DNA from: Pontibacter amylolyticus | GTDB taxonomy: Bacteria; Bacteroidota; Bacteroidia; Cytophagales; Hymenobacteraceae | Reading direction: 5' to 3' | NCBI RefSeq assembly: GCF_014638845.1 | Contig: NZ_BMFP01000002.1 | Span: forward strand, 390,373 to 454,372 | Length of the DNA stretch: 64,000 bases | In this document: piece by piece, positions 24,888 through 32,825 of the stretch | Position numbering within the stretch: the stretch's first letter is position 1 | Layout of the letters: every line of letters begins with the position of its first letter | Notes under the pieces: generated by a model | The model's input: the letters and a program-made list of their open reading frames with translations, nothing else | Databases searched by the model: none | Told to the model about the DNA's origin: nothing | Translations under genes and position numbers: made by a program

Positions 24888-26471
24888 TTATTTCTGCTTC
24901 GAAATTATCTCGATCACCCCGTTCCGGGCCTTCTCGCCATACTTGGCTACGGCCTCCTCACCCTTCAACATTGACACCGCTTCTATGTCGTCACGTCCGA
25001 TATGATCCTCTAAATCATCGGGCGCTATACCTTCCAGTACCTCGCCATCGAGCACGATAAGCGGTTGTGATTCCAGTGGCAGGCCTGTGACTTCTTCCAG
25101 CGCTTCTGGCAGCGGGAGATCGTTTACGCCTTTGTACAGCTTGGAGGGTTTGCCCTCGCGCAGGTCGTTCAGTTCCTGCACATACGTCCCGATGGCCCAC
25201 AGCACCCGTTGCTGCTGCTGATGCATCCAGGGTTGGTTGCTCCGGATATCATCACGCATCATGGTATAGGATGTTTTGCGCAGCTGCGTGTAGTTCAACA
25301 AGATTTCTACCTCCTTTGCCTGCTGCTCGCCCAGGTCAGGCAACTCCTGCAGTGCGATCAGTTCTTTGACGCTCTCGTCCCACAACGCTATACCTTGCTC
25401 CAGCCCTGGCAGGTACTTCCCTCCATTGATCAGACTGGCATCCAGCTCCATTTCCTTCATCACATCCATCGCCTTTGTTTCCCGTTCGCCAAAGCGGTCC
25501 AGCATGGTCAGGTACTTGGCGTTCTCGGTCGGTATCTGCAGGTATAGGCCCACAAAAGCAACCAGCAACAGCGCTACCGTCGCGATGTTTCCACCCAAAT
25601 TGTACTGTCGCGTAAAATACCTCCCCGAGCGCAGCATCAGCACAGCCCCGTAGGCTATACCCAGCACCAGGCCGCCTGTGTGCGCCGCATTGTCAATACC
25701 TCCTTGCAGACCGAAGACCAGGTTCAGCGCAATTACGCCCAGCATGTTGTACACCATGCCTTTTTTCTCGGCCCAGGTCATCCGGCGCTCCAGCAGCACC
25801 ATGGTCATGAACATGCCAAACATGCCAAAAATAGCCCCGGAGGCACCCGCGCTGATGCGCTGCTGGTCCCACCACAGGCTCGCCAGGCTACCCGCCAGTC
25901 CGCAGAGCACGTAGGCTGTGATAAACTGCCTGCGACCCACCAGCGGCTCCAGCGCACCGCCTATGCTGGCCAGCGCATACATGTTCACGAGCAGGTGGAT
26001 GATGCCGATGTGCAGGAACATGGACGTGAATAGGCGCCATGGCTCGCCGGTCAGGGTATAGGGGCCGAAGTTAGCGCCTGCGTTCACCAGGTCCTCTCCC
26101 TCAGGCGAAAGCACGTGCATGCCTGTGAGCACCAGCAGCACGAAAATGACAATGTTAATGTTGACCAGGATGGGCGTGACAAAGTAGTGCCGTTGCGGCA
26201 CGAAGAGTGTCCAGAAATCTTTGAATTTATCTGCAAACGAGGTTGGCCCTGCGGGTTCAGGGTTTACCTGTAGCTCGCGTTGTTGAAGGGCTTGCAGGGT
26301 TTCCTGCTTTATCTGCTCCAGATCCGGAGCCTGTAGGTTTCGTTTTTCAATCTCAGCGATCACGGCCAAAATGGCTTCCGGCTCGTATGCTGCATGTTCC
26401 CCTAATATTCTCAGCAGTTGATCGTCCTCTTTTTCGGAGGCCACTGCTGCATAGCTGTTTTCCATCTGCAA
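24888..26471 (-). CDS. Rhomboid intramembrane serine protease with TonB-plug-like C-terminal tail
   Basis: The 527-residue protein has a soluble N-terminus (1-95), a rhomboid membrane domain (about 96-310) with the catalytic pair Ser211 (GASGAIFG) and His264 (AAHTGGLVLG), and a soluble coiled region (about 330-460). The last 66 residues (PLIVLDGEVLEG at about 470, then DIEAVSMLKGEEAVAKYG and ARNGVIEI) match the plug-domain signature of SusC/RagA-type receptors. Rhomboids cleave membrane proteins inside the bilayer. The tail may be a docking module in place of a receptor plug; that is inference. Both domains are intact and in one frame. Confidence 0.88.
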   Translation of the reverse strand: MQMENSYAAVASEKEDDQLLRILGEHAAYEPEAILAVIAEIEKRNLQAPDLEQIKQETLQALQQRELQVNPEPAGPTSFADKFKDFWTLFVPQRHYFVTPILVNINIVIFVLLVLTGMHVLSPEGEDLVNAGANFGPYTLTGEPWRLFTSMFLHIGIIHLLVNMYALASIGGALEPLVGRRQFITAYVLCGLAGSLASLWWDQQRISAGASGAIFGMFGMFMTMVLLERRMTWAEKKGMVYNMLGVIALNLVFGLQGGIDNAAHTGGLVLGIAYGAVLMLRSGRYFTRQYNLGGNIATVALLLVAFVGLYLQIPTENAKYLTMLDRFGERETKAMDVMKEMELDASLINGGKYLPGLEQGIALWDESVKELIALQELPDLGEQQAKEVEILLNYTQLRKTSYTMMRDDIRSNQPWMHQQQQRVLWAIGTYVQELNDLREGKPSKLYKGVNDLPLPEALEEVTGLPLESQPLIVLDGEVLEGIAPDDLEDHIGRDDIEAVSMLKGEEAVAKYGEKARNGVIEIISKQK

Positions 26472-26530
26472 ACCTTATTCTCTTCCTGTAAAGATAAGGC
26501 AGCGGACGCATTATACAAGCACAGGGGGTG

Positions 26531-26713
26531 TTACCGGATGTAGGCCAGCATCCCTTTGCCCACCAGCAGGGCGCCGGTTAGCCCAATGGCAAACCATAAA
26601 CCAAGTGCTAGGGTTTCTGTTAGAAACAGTCCTCCGTTTCTAAGGCTCTGCATGAGCAGGATCACTGAGAAAATGGCAATAGCTAATAGCGTATTTTTGT
26701 AGAACTCACGCAT
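26531..26713 (-). CDS. 60-residue membrane protein, two helices
   Basis: The ATG at 26713 gives 60 residues: a short charged head (MREFYKNT), a helix at about 8-23, a turn with RNGG and a second helix at about 31-56. An upstream TTG in frame at 26740 is less likely as a start. It follows the rhomboid gene start by 59 bases on the same strand, so it may be the first gene of a two-gene transcript. No family recognised. Confidence 0.6.
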   Translation of the reverse strand: MREFYKNTLLAIAIFSVILLMQSLRNGGLFLTETLALGLWFAIGLTGALLVGKGMLAYIR

Positions 26714-26945
26714 GGGCACCTTCGGTTTGTGGTGAAACAATTGGTATATAGCTATACTTTATAGTATCTAATTTTGTTATAGACTTCTAAATCTATTTAT
26801 TTCTCATCAATCCGCCAACCATTTCAAGGTGGGCTTTCGCCTTATTTCTATGAAATGTTTGTGATTGAATATCAAGGTTTAAACAAACATACCTGTGAAA
26901 TAACCTTAGGTATAAATATCGGGTAAAAGTTTTCAAAAAGATTTT

Positions 26946-27761
26946 ATGCCTGACCCTACACAAGCAAAACCATACTATACCCTTACCACTGGCCAGAGCC
27001 CCCTCATCGCCACTGCCATACACGACGGTCATGTCGTACGCGACAACATCAGTTCCCTTTTTTCGCTCTCTTCGGATGAGCGGCTGCGCGAAGAAGACCC
27101 TTTCACGGCCGGCTGGGTAAGTATAACCGACAACCAGATAATTGGTTTGAACTCCCGGTTCGAAATGGACCTGAACCGCCCGCGCGAGAAAGCCATCTAC
27201 CGCAAGCCCGAAGATGCCTGGGGGCTCACCGTCTGGAAAGAAGAACTCTCGGAAGAACTGGCGCAAGAGTCGCTGGCCCGCTACGACCAGTTTTATGCCA
27301 ACGTAAAAAAGATGCTGCAAAGTATAGCGGACCGCCACGGCTGCTTTGTGGTGTACGACCTCCATACCTACAACCACCGCCGCGAGGGGGCTGACGGTCC
27401 CGAGGCCGACCCGCAGGACAATCCCGAGGTGAACCTGGGCACCGGCAATATGAACCGCCAACTCTGGGCTCCCGTGGTGGATGCTTTTACCCAAAACCTG
27501 CAAGCCTACGACTACCAGGGTCGCCACCTCGACGTGCGCGAGAATGTCAAGTTTGAGGGTGGTCATTTCATGCGCTGGATCCACGACACCTTTCCGGGCC
27601 GCGCCTGCGTCATCTCCATCGAGTTCAAAAAGTTTTTTATGGATGAGTGGACGGGCAAACCGGACGAGGCCCAGCTGCAGGAAATCAGGAAAGCGCTGCA
27701 AAGCACGATAGCACCTGTTTTGGCGGCGCGCGAACAGGTATGCAAAACCCTCTCACCATGA
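26946..27761 (+). CDS. N-formylglutamate amidohydrolase family protein
   Basis: The 271-residue protein matches the N-formylglutamate amidohydrolase (HutG-like) family, with LIATAIHDGHVVRDNI near the start, ITDNQIIGLNSRFEMDLNRPREKAIYR, the metal motif VVYDLHTYNHRR (about 137-148) and, near the end, CVISIEFKKFFMDEWTG. In histidine degradation this family removes formate from N-formylglutamate, but no other hut gene is present. Its TGA overlaps the ATG of the next gene (ATGA), so it is coupled to a HExxxH peptidase-like gene and an ATP-grasp gene, suggesting hydrolysis of an N-acyl or glutamyl substrate in a special pathway. Confidence 0.9.
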   Translation: MPDPTQAKPYYTLTTGQSPLIATAIHDGHVVRDNISSLFSLSSDERLREEDPFTAGWVSITDNQIIGLNSRFEMDLNRPREKAIYRKPEDAWGLTVWKEELSEELAQESLARYDQFYANVKKMLQSIADRHGCFVVYDLHTYNHRREGADGPEADPQDNPEVNLGTGNMNRQLWAPVVDAFTQNLQAYDYQGRHLDVRENVKFEGGHFMRWIHDTFPGRACVISIEFKKFFMDEWTGKPDEAQLQEIRKALQSTIAPVLAAREQVCKTLSP

Positions 27762-29614
27762 TCGACACCATCTCTGACATCTTCATAAAAGGCATTGTGC
27801 GGAGCTTAAAGCGCGGCCGGCAGGTGCGCCGACGGCTGCCCGATGGGGGCTTGCTGCACATCGACAGGCCGCTGCCCTTTCTGGTGCTCTACCGGCACCC
27901 GGCGGGGCAGCCCGACTATGCCACTGCCGACTTTGTGAAAGCCGAGGCTGCCTACATTATCGCCCGCGAAGAACAGACACCGGAGCTGCGGCAGTTGGTA
28001 GGCGAAATCGCCAAGGCCATGGCCGACGAGTTTGGCGCTTTTATGGTGCTTGAGCTATTTGCCGCCCCGGACAACAGCGCCGCCGACAGTCCGACCTTTC
28101 GGGTGCTGGGGCCGGAACAGGCCTTGCCCGCCACTATTCGTACGCTTAAGAACGAACTGGCCAGCATCAAGATCAGTAATTTGCCGGTTACGGTGGACAC
28201 GGCTTCCAACCAGGCCTTGCTGCAGGGACCTAACAGCCTGATGAATGAAGAAGAGCTAAAGCAGCACAGCACGCTCATGCTCGGGCTCGAAATGAAGCCC
28301 ATTTACCGCCAGGCCGGCACCGGACAGGTATACCCCCTGCTGCAGCGCACCCTGCGCAGCCATGTATCGAGCGCCATCAAAAAAGCCGTCTTCGACTTTG
28401 TGCGCGTGCAGACCACCCATCATCCCAAGCACTTTCAGGCGCTTGGCCGGCAGGCCGTGGTGCCTGCCGTCTGGCGAATCGATCGGCAGCTCACGGCCAT
28501 CAGCGACCAGTTCCGGTTTCTGCTGCTTGTCACGCCCATTAATGCTGCTGAGGCCTGGGAGGAGTTCCGCGTAAACAAGTTCAGGCAGGCGCCCAACTTC
28601 CATTACCGCCTCATGCCCATGGACGCCGACCTGCTCAAGCGCAAGCTCTACAACATCCCCATCGAGAAGGTGGAGGACCCGACACTGGCCTTCCTGTTCC
28701 GGGACAAGCGCAACGAGCTCGACAAGACCCTGACGATGCTGGCCAACCGCAATACACCGCACTTTCTGTACAGCAGTATGCAGCTGTTTGGCGGTGTGGA
28801 TGAGCAATTGCTGAAAGTGGCGGAAGGTATACTGGCCGCTATACCGGAGTCCGCCCGCCAGAAAGATATGCCGCTTATACCTGTGGACGAGTTTGCCGCA
28901 CTGGCCGAGCGCGAAATTGCTTTTCTCAAAAGCCAGTACCCGCCGCTCGAATCGGGTGTAGATATCCGCAAAGACATCGTGGGGCTGATCGTCTCGAAAG
29001 GCAGGCTCAACATCGGCACCGACGCTAAAATACCACGCCACCGCGCCGAGGCGCTGATTCAGCACGAAGTGGGCACGCACATTCTCACTTACTTTAATGG
29101 CAAAGCCCAGCCGCTGCAGCAGCTGTATGTGGGCGCGCCGGGCTACGAAGAGTTGCAGGAGGGGCTGGCCGTGCTAAGCGAGTACCTGGTGGGTGGCCTC
29201 GACCAGGACCGATTGCGCATACTGGCCGCCCGCGTTGTGGCCGTGCACCACCTTGTCAAAGGCTGCAGCTTTACCGACAACTTCTGCCGACTGAAGGATG
29301 AATATAAGTTTGACGAAGAAACGGCCTTTAACGTGACCATGCGCGTGCACCGGGGCGGCGGGCTCACCAAAGACGCCGTATACCTGCGCGGGCTCGTCCA
29401 CCTGCTGCACTACCTCAGGGAAGGCAACGATTTGGAACCGCTTCTCATCGGAAAGATCCGGCAGGAGTACATTCCCATCGTGCAGGAACTCATCTACCGG
29501 CAGGTGCTGCGACCCGTGCCCATCCGGCCACGTTACCTCACCGATCCGGCCGTGCAACCCAAACTGGAAAAACTAAAAACGGGGATATCAGTATTTAACC
29601 TACTGGAAAATTAA
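27758..29614 (+). CDS. DUF1704 / MATCAP-like zinc peptidase (QEGLA-motif protein)
   Basis: The ATG at 27758 (618 residues) overlaps the preceding stop and is chosen over an in-frame ATG at 27647 that lies within the upstream gene. The protein belongs to the family labelled flavohemoglobin expression-modulating QEGLA motif protein. It has HEVGTH at 436-441, which is the HExxxH zinc motif of the eukaryotic MATCAP tubulin tyrosine carboxypeptidases of the same family, and QEGLA at 467-471 supplying the third ligand (Glu468). It is therefore probably a metallopeptidase or carboxypeptidase; the substrate is unknown. An N-terminal region of about 350 residues precedes the catalytic part. Confidence 0.88.
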   Translation: MIDTISDIFIKGIVRSLKRGRQVRRRLPDGGLLHIDRPLPFLVLYRHPAGQPDYATADFVKAEAAYIIAREEQTPELRQLVGEIAKAMADEFGAFMVLELFAAPDNSAADSPTFRVLGPEQALPATIRTLKNELASIKISNLPVTVDTASNQALLQGPNSLMNEEELKQHSTLMLGLEMKPIYRQAGTGQVYPLLQRTLRSHVSSAIKKAVFDFVRVQTTHHPKHFQALGRQAVVPAVWRIDRQLTAISDQFRFLLLVTPINAAEAWEEFRVNKFRQAPNFHYRLMPMDADLLKRKLYNIPIEKVEDPTLAFLFRDKRNELDKTLTMLANRNTPHFLYSSMQLFGGVDEQLLKVAEGILAAIPESARQKDMPLIPVDEFAALAEREIAFLKSQYPPLESGVDIRKDIVGLIVSKGRLNIGTDAKIPRHRAEALIQHEVGTHILTYFNGKAQPLQQLYVGAPGYEELQEGLAVLSEYLVGGLDQDRLRILAARVVAVHHLVKGCSFTDNFCRLKDEYKFDEETAFNVTMRVHRGGGLTKDAVYLRGLVHLLHYLREGNDLEPLLIGKIRQEYIPIVQELIYRQVLRPVPIRPRYLTDPAVQPKLEKLKTGISVFNLLEN

Positions 29615-29639
29615 TCCCAACAAATACTGATATATAGAT

Positions 29640-30689
29640 ATGACAATAGGATTCGTAGTAAACGACGTAAAAACAGAAAAGCCCGAACACACCACTATCT
29701 TTCTGGCGCAGCGCATGCACAATCTGGGGCACAGGGTGCTGCTGATGGGCGTGGGCGACCTGGCTTATTACCCCGACGGCTACATGGGTGCCACGGCCAC
29801 TTTTGCCGACTCTAAGCAGAAGTATAAATCCCCGGCCACTTTTCTGGAGGCCATACAAGGCCCTAAGGCTAAGCAGGCCCGCGTGACCGCTCCGGAAATA
29901 GATGTGCTGATGCTCCGTAACGACCCTTCATCGGAAGGCGAAGGCCGTAGCTGGGCGCAGAACGCGGGCATTATCTTCGGTCAGTTGGCGCAGCGCCACG
30001 GCGTGATCGTGCTCAACGACCCAACCTCGCTTTCAGATGCCGTGAACAAGATGTACTTCCAGCACTTTCCGGAAGCGGTGCGTCCCCGCACGCTCATCAC
30101 CCGCGACAAGGAGGAGATAAAGGAGTTCTTTAACGAGCAGAAAAACAACATCATCCTGAAGCCTCTACAGGGTTCGGGCGGCTCGGGCGTGTTTATGGTG
30201 AAGAAGGACGACTCGACCAACCTCAACCAGATTGTGGAGGCCATCAGCCGCGACGGCTACGTGATTGCGCAGGAGTACCTGCCACAGGCTACTGAAGGTG
30301 ACACACGCCTCTTTGTGGTGAACGGCGAGGCCTTGCAGTACAAAGGCAAGTACTGCGCCATGCACCGCGTAAACAGCAAAGACGACATCCGAAGCAACAT
30401 ACACGCCGGCGGCACTGCCGTAGCCGCCAAAATCAGCCAGACTGCCCTGGACCTGGTGGAGCTGGTGCGCCCGAAGCTTATTCAGGATGGCATGTTCATG
30501 GTGGGCCTTGATATTGTGGGTGACAAGCTGATGGAGATAAACGTGTTCAGCCCGGGCGGTATGCCAACTGCCAGCAACCTGGAGGGGGTAGACTTCTCTA
30601 TACCTGTTATCGAGGCGCTGGAACGCAAGGTGCACTACAAAAAGACCTACGGCACACAGATCGACAATAAAACGGTGGCGATGATCTAA
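29640..30689 (+). CDS. ATP-grasp ligase, glutathione-synthetase-like
   Basis: The 349-residue protein has the GshB/RimK-type layout: an N-terminal Rossmann-like domain (MTIGFVVNDVKTEKPEHTT), then ATP-grasp with the glycine loop ILKPLQGSGGSGVFMVK (about 172-188), QEYLP, DTRLFVVNGE and the metal site EINVFSPGG near 300. It resembles bacterial glutathione synthetase, which joins glycine to gamma-glutamylcysteine, but no GshA homologue is near. It follows the peptidase-like gene by 25 bases in one operon. It may form a peptide bond on a glutamate-containing substrate; genuine glutathione synthesis is the alternative. Confidence 0.85.
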   Translation: MTIGFVVNDVKTEKPEHTTIFLAQRMHNLGHRVLLMGVGDLAYYPDGYMGATATFADSKQKYKSPATFLEAIQGPKAKQARVTAPEIDVLMLRNDPSSEGEGRSWAQNAGIIFGQLAQRHGVIVLNDPTSLSDAVNKMYFQHFPEAVRPRTLITRDKEEIKEFFNEQKNNIILKPLQGSGGSGVFMVKKDDSTNLNQIVEAISRDGYVIAQEYLPQATEGDTRLFVVNGEALQYKGKYCAMHRVNSKDDIRSNIHAGGTAVAAKISQTALDLVELVRPKLIQDGMFMVGLDIVGDKLMEINVFSPGGMPTASNLEGVDFSIPVIEALERKVHYKKTYGTQIDNKTVAMI

Positions 30690-30711
30690 GCCTGTTTTAG
30701 AAATTAAAAAG

Positions 30712-30759
30712 GCAGCCGGAAGCGTGTTCGCAAGCAACGCATTTCCGGCTGCTTTTTTT
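30712..30759 (+). terminator. Terminator of the three-gene operon
   Basis: GCAGCCGGAA and TTCCGGCTGC (30712-30721, 30743-30752) form a 10-bp stem extended by GCGT/ACGC inside it, followed by TTTTTTTA (30753 on). This ends the amidohydrolase - peptidase - ATP-grasp operon. Confidence 0.88.
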
Positions 30760-30960
30760 ATGGGCCAGGTATAGCAAGCTATAAGTGGTGATGCGAAACG
30801 CCTGTTGCTTATCTGCCAGGTATAGCGCTCAAGAAATTTCGAATAAAGACTAAGTAGCCCGCAAAAAGGACAGGTGAAAGGGGAAATAGAGGAAGCGAAA
30901 TAAAATTATTTTCCTGAGGATCAGGCACATACAGAAAGTGCAAAAAAATTTATGCAGACT

Positions 30961-30993
30961 GCTTTGTTTTATAAAAACAAAGCCATAATTTTG
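30961..30993 (+). promoter_or_regulatory. Consensus promoter overlapping a 10-bp palindrome
   Basis: TTTG (30963-30966) is followed after exactly 19 bases by TAATTTTG (30986-30993), an exact match to the Bacteroidota vegetative promoter. A perfect palindrome GCTTTGTTTT/AAAACAAAGC (30961-30970, 30974-30983) covers the -33 box and spacer, as an operator would. No protein-coding frame follows on this strand. Confidence 0.6.
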
Positions 30994-30999
30994 CACCCG

Positions 31000-31077
31000 A
31001 ATTGAGAGAGACACATAACCGGAAGGCTAATATGTGGAGCAATTCCTAAACACGCAAATCTCTCCGTGATTTTTTTG
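31000..31077 (+). ncRNA. Candidate small non-coding RNA, about 78 nt
   Basis: The stretch after the consensus promoter has nested complementarity: GAATTG/CAATTC (30999-31004, 31040-31045) encloses CACATA/TATGTG (31012-31017, 31031-31036), whose loop holds CC-GGAA-GG. A second short hairpin CACG/CGTG (31051-31054, 31065-31068) is followed by seven Ts, like a terminator. A GAGAGA at 31005-31010 could instead pair with TCTCTC at 31059-31064, an alternative fold. No open frame of note. The identity is unknown; it does not contain the SRP RNA core. Confidence 0.45.
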
Positions 31078-31183
31078 AATTTTATTAGCTATATACAGTA
31101 TAGCTTTAGAAAAGTGATATAAAATCTGCCCCGGCAGGTATAAAGATAAGGTTAGTTAAAGTTTAGATTAGTTTGTTTTAAGG

Positions 31184-31222
31184 TGAGAGAAGGCCCCGGT
31201 CATTTTGACGGGGCTTTTCTCA
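31184..31222. terminator. Two-way terminator in the gap before the membrane-protein gene
   Basis: GAGAAGGCCCCGGTCA and TGACGGGGCTTTTCTC pair around a TTT loop with one bulge. It lies between the plus-strand small RNA region and the minus-strand gene ending at 31302 and can serve either. The rest of the gap 30760-31301 shows no coding sequence. Confidence 0.65.
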
Positions 31223-31301
31223 TTTCAGAGCTTTTCTGAATCGTATTTTCTTGGTGCCTGCTATGCAGAAAAACCCGCCACTTTCTTCTTTCAGAAACAA
31301 G

Positions 31302-31754
31302 TCAGGCATACAGCAAATAGGCAGTCCCCAGTGTGATCGGTATAGCGGTCAGGAGCAACTTCAGGACCAGGCCCGGCGAAGGGGTGCCCGCTCCCCAGGG
31401 CAGCTTCGTCTTAAACACGTAGCGGAGGCTGGTCACCAGGGTGACCAGGGCTATCAGGCCCACCGCCAGGTGGGTGATGGCAATGGCCGTATCGAAGGCA
31501 GCGGTTTGCCCCATGATACGCTCGGCAGTGCGCAGGTTCCAGTAAACGAGCAGCAGCAGACAAGGCAGGGACACCAGCGCGCCCAACCGCATGCTGAACA
31601 AGGTGAGCCACGAAGCGAAGGCAAAAAGCGGAACAGCCGCCATCAACCCCATTCTCCGGTCAAAGAGCGCTTCATCGCCTGCCAGGTCGGTATAGAGCAG
31701 GATCAGGAGAGCGTGGGCAAAGCCCGTCAGGAAAAGCAGCAGGTAGCGCGTCAT
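31302..31754 (-). CDS. Four-helix membrane protein of unknown function
   Basis: The 150-residue protein has four hydrophobic stretches (about 4-22, 36-60, 60-72 with LVSLPCLLLLVYW, 86-108 and 128-149) and few charged residues. No motif or family could be recognised. It begins 27 bases after the stop of the lipoprotein gene upstream on the same strand and ends near a terminator, so the two are likely co-transcribed. Confidence 0.65.
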   Translation of the reverse strand: MTRYLLLFLTGFAHALLILLYTDLAGDEALFDRRMGLMAAVPLFAFASWLTLFSMRLGALVSLPCLLLLVYWNLRTAERIMGQTAAFDTAIAITHLAVGLIALVTLVTSLRYVFKTKLPWGAGTPSPGLVLKLLLTAIPITLGTAYLLYA

Positions 31755-31781
31755 AGGCTACTATACTGCAGAACCAGGGTT

Positions 31782-32717
31782 TCAGATTTCCTCCAGGGAG
31801 TAATAGGTATAGGAACTTCGCAAAAGTGGCAGTTTTTCGGGGAGGTTCGTGTTGTATACCAGCACCTCGTGGGCCTGCCCCGCTTCGTTGTAGCGGTATT
31901 CCTCCTCGATGTAAGGCTTGCCGCTTCGTAAAATGGTGCGCTGGCTCAGCCTGCCTGCCTCGTCATACACGAAGTTTATCTCTTCCGAGGCTCCCCTCAC
32001 ATTTCTGATCCGGATCTGCTTTAGCCGCCTGGCTGTATCGTAGTCGAACGCCATGTGCTTTTGCAGCATGCCGTCTCTGTGCAGTTCACGCTCCACTACA
32101 AAGCCCTCTTGTGTGCGGTTTGACCAGCCCGGCCCACGCTCCTGCAGGTAGCGCAAGGTATAGCTGCCTATGTAGTTGCTGTAAATAAACGCCGCATTAT
32201 CGTGCAGTTCCTCTTTCGCCTTCAGCTCTCCATCCGGCCAGTACGCTAGGTTGATCAAGGGCTGATAGGTGCCCGTCGTGGGGTCGTACATTTCAACCTC
32301 CTGCGTTTTGGGCATCAGGTTGGTATCCAGATTCTTCTTGTATTTGATGGCGATACCTGTAAGGGCACCTACGCTAGTGGTGTACAGATTGCCAGTGACC
32401 GCACCAGCTTGTACATCAGGTATAAAACTCTTGTCCTGGATGACTATCCCATCGGCGCCATAGGCTCTGGCTTTGTCCTGCAGGCTTTTGATCATGTAGG
32501 CGTAAGGCACATTCCCTCCGCTTCTGGTCTCGAGCGCCGCCAGTTTAATGTACGGTTCCTGGGGCCACTCTCCGGCGAAGAACACTTCTATATCGTAGGG
32601 ATGTGGTTGCGACGGGAGTGTCGTCAGGCGTTCGTCCACTTCGGGGTATAATGTTGGGGAGCAGGCGGTAAGCGAAACAGCTCCGGCCAGCAGTATGAAC
32701 AGTACAGTTTTTTTCAT
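31782..32717 (-). CDS. Lipoprotein with a C-terminal YD/RHS-like repeat segment
   Basis: The 311-residue protein has a lipoprotein signal (LLAGAVSLTAC, Cys about 19). Residues 40-130 form a region that includes ALETRSGGNVPYAYMIKSLQDKARAYGADGIVIQD, resembling periplasmic YbjQ/SHOCT-type heavy-metal-associated folds only loosely. The C-terminal third has YD-type repeats (FDYDTARRLKQIRI, FVYDEAGRLSQRTI, YRYNEAGQAHEVLV) as found in Rhs/MORN-related surface proteins. The function is unknown. It is followed by the four-helix gene. Confidence 0.7.
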   Translation of the reverse strand: MKKTVLFILLAGAVSLTACSPTLYPEVDERLTTLPSQPHPYDIEVFFAGEWPQEPYIKLAALETRSGGNVPYAYMIKSLQDKARAYGADGIVIQDKSFIPDVQAGAVTGNLYTTSVGALTGIAIKYKKNLDTNLMPKTQEVEMYDPTTGTYQPLINLAYWPDGELKAKEELHDNAAFIYSNYIGSYTLRYLQERGPGWSNRTQEGFVVERELHRDGMLQKHMAFDYDTARRLKQIRIRNVRGASEEINFVYDEAGRLSQRTILRSGKPYIEEEYRYNEAGQAHEVLVYNTNLPEKLPLLRSSYTYYSLEEI

Positions 32718-32825
32718 AGGTCTTTACTAATTGTTCGACCTAACATGGCTCAAACTTCGTGCTACAGTTGGCCCGGAAGGCCTTGAAGTAATAAAATATA
32801 GTAAAAAGCTATATTCAGAGGTTTT

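Noticed and set aside
24320..25005. Plus-strand frames of 116 and 140 codons across the repeat region
   Set aside because: They run through palindromic repeats and into the antisense of the rhomboid gene; composition is not protein-like.
26793..27701. 302-codon minus-strand frame over the amidohydrolase gene
   Set aside because: Antisense to a conserved gene, with no motif.
31012..31045. Possible SRP (4.5S) RNA because of a CC-GGAA-GG tetraloop
   Set aside because: The flanking AGCAG and CAGG elements of the SRP RNA core are missing.
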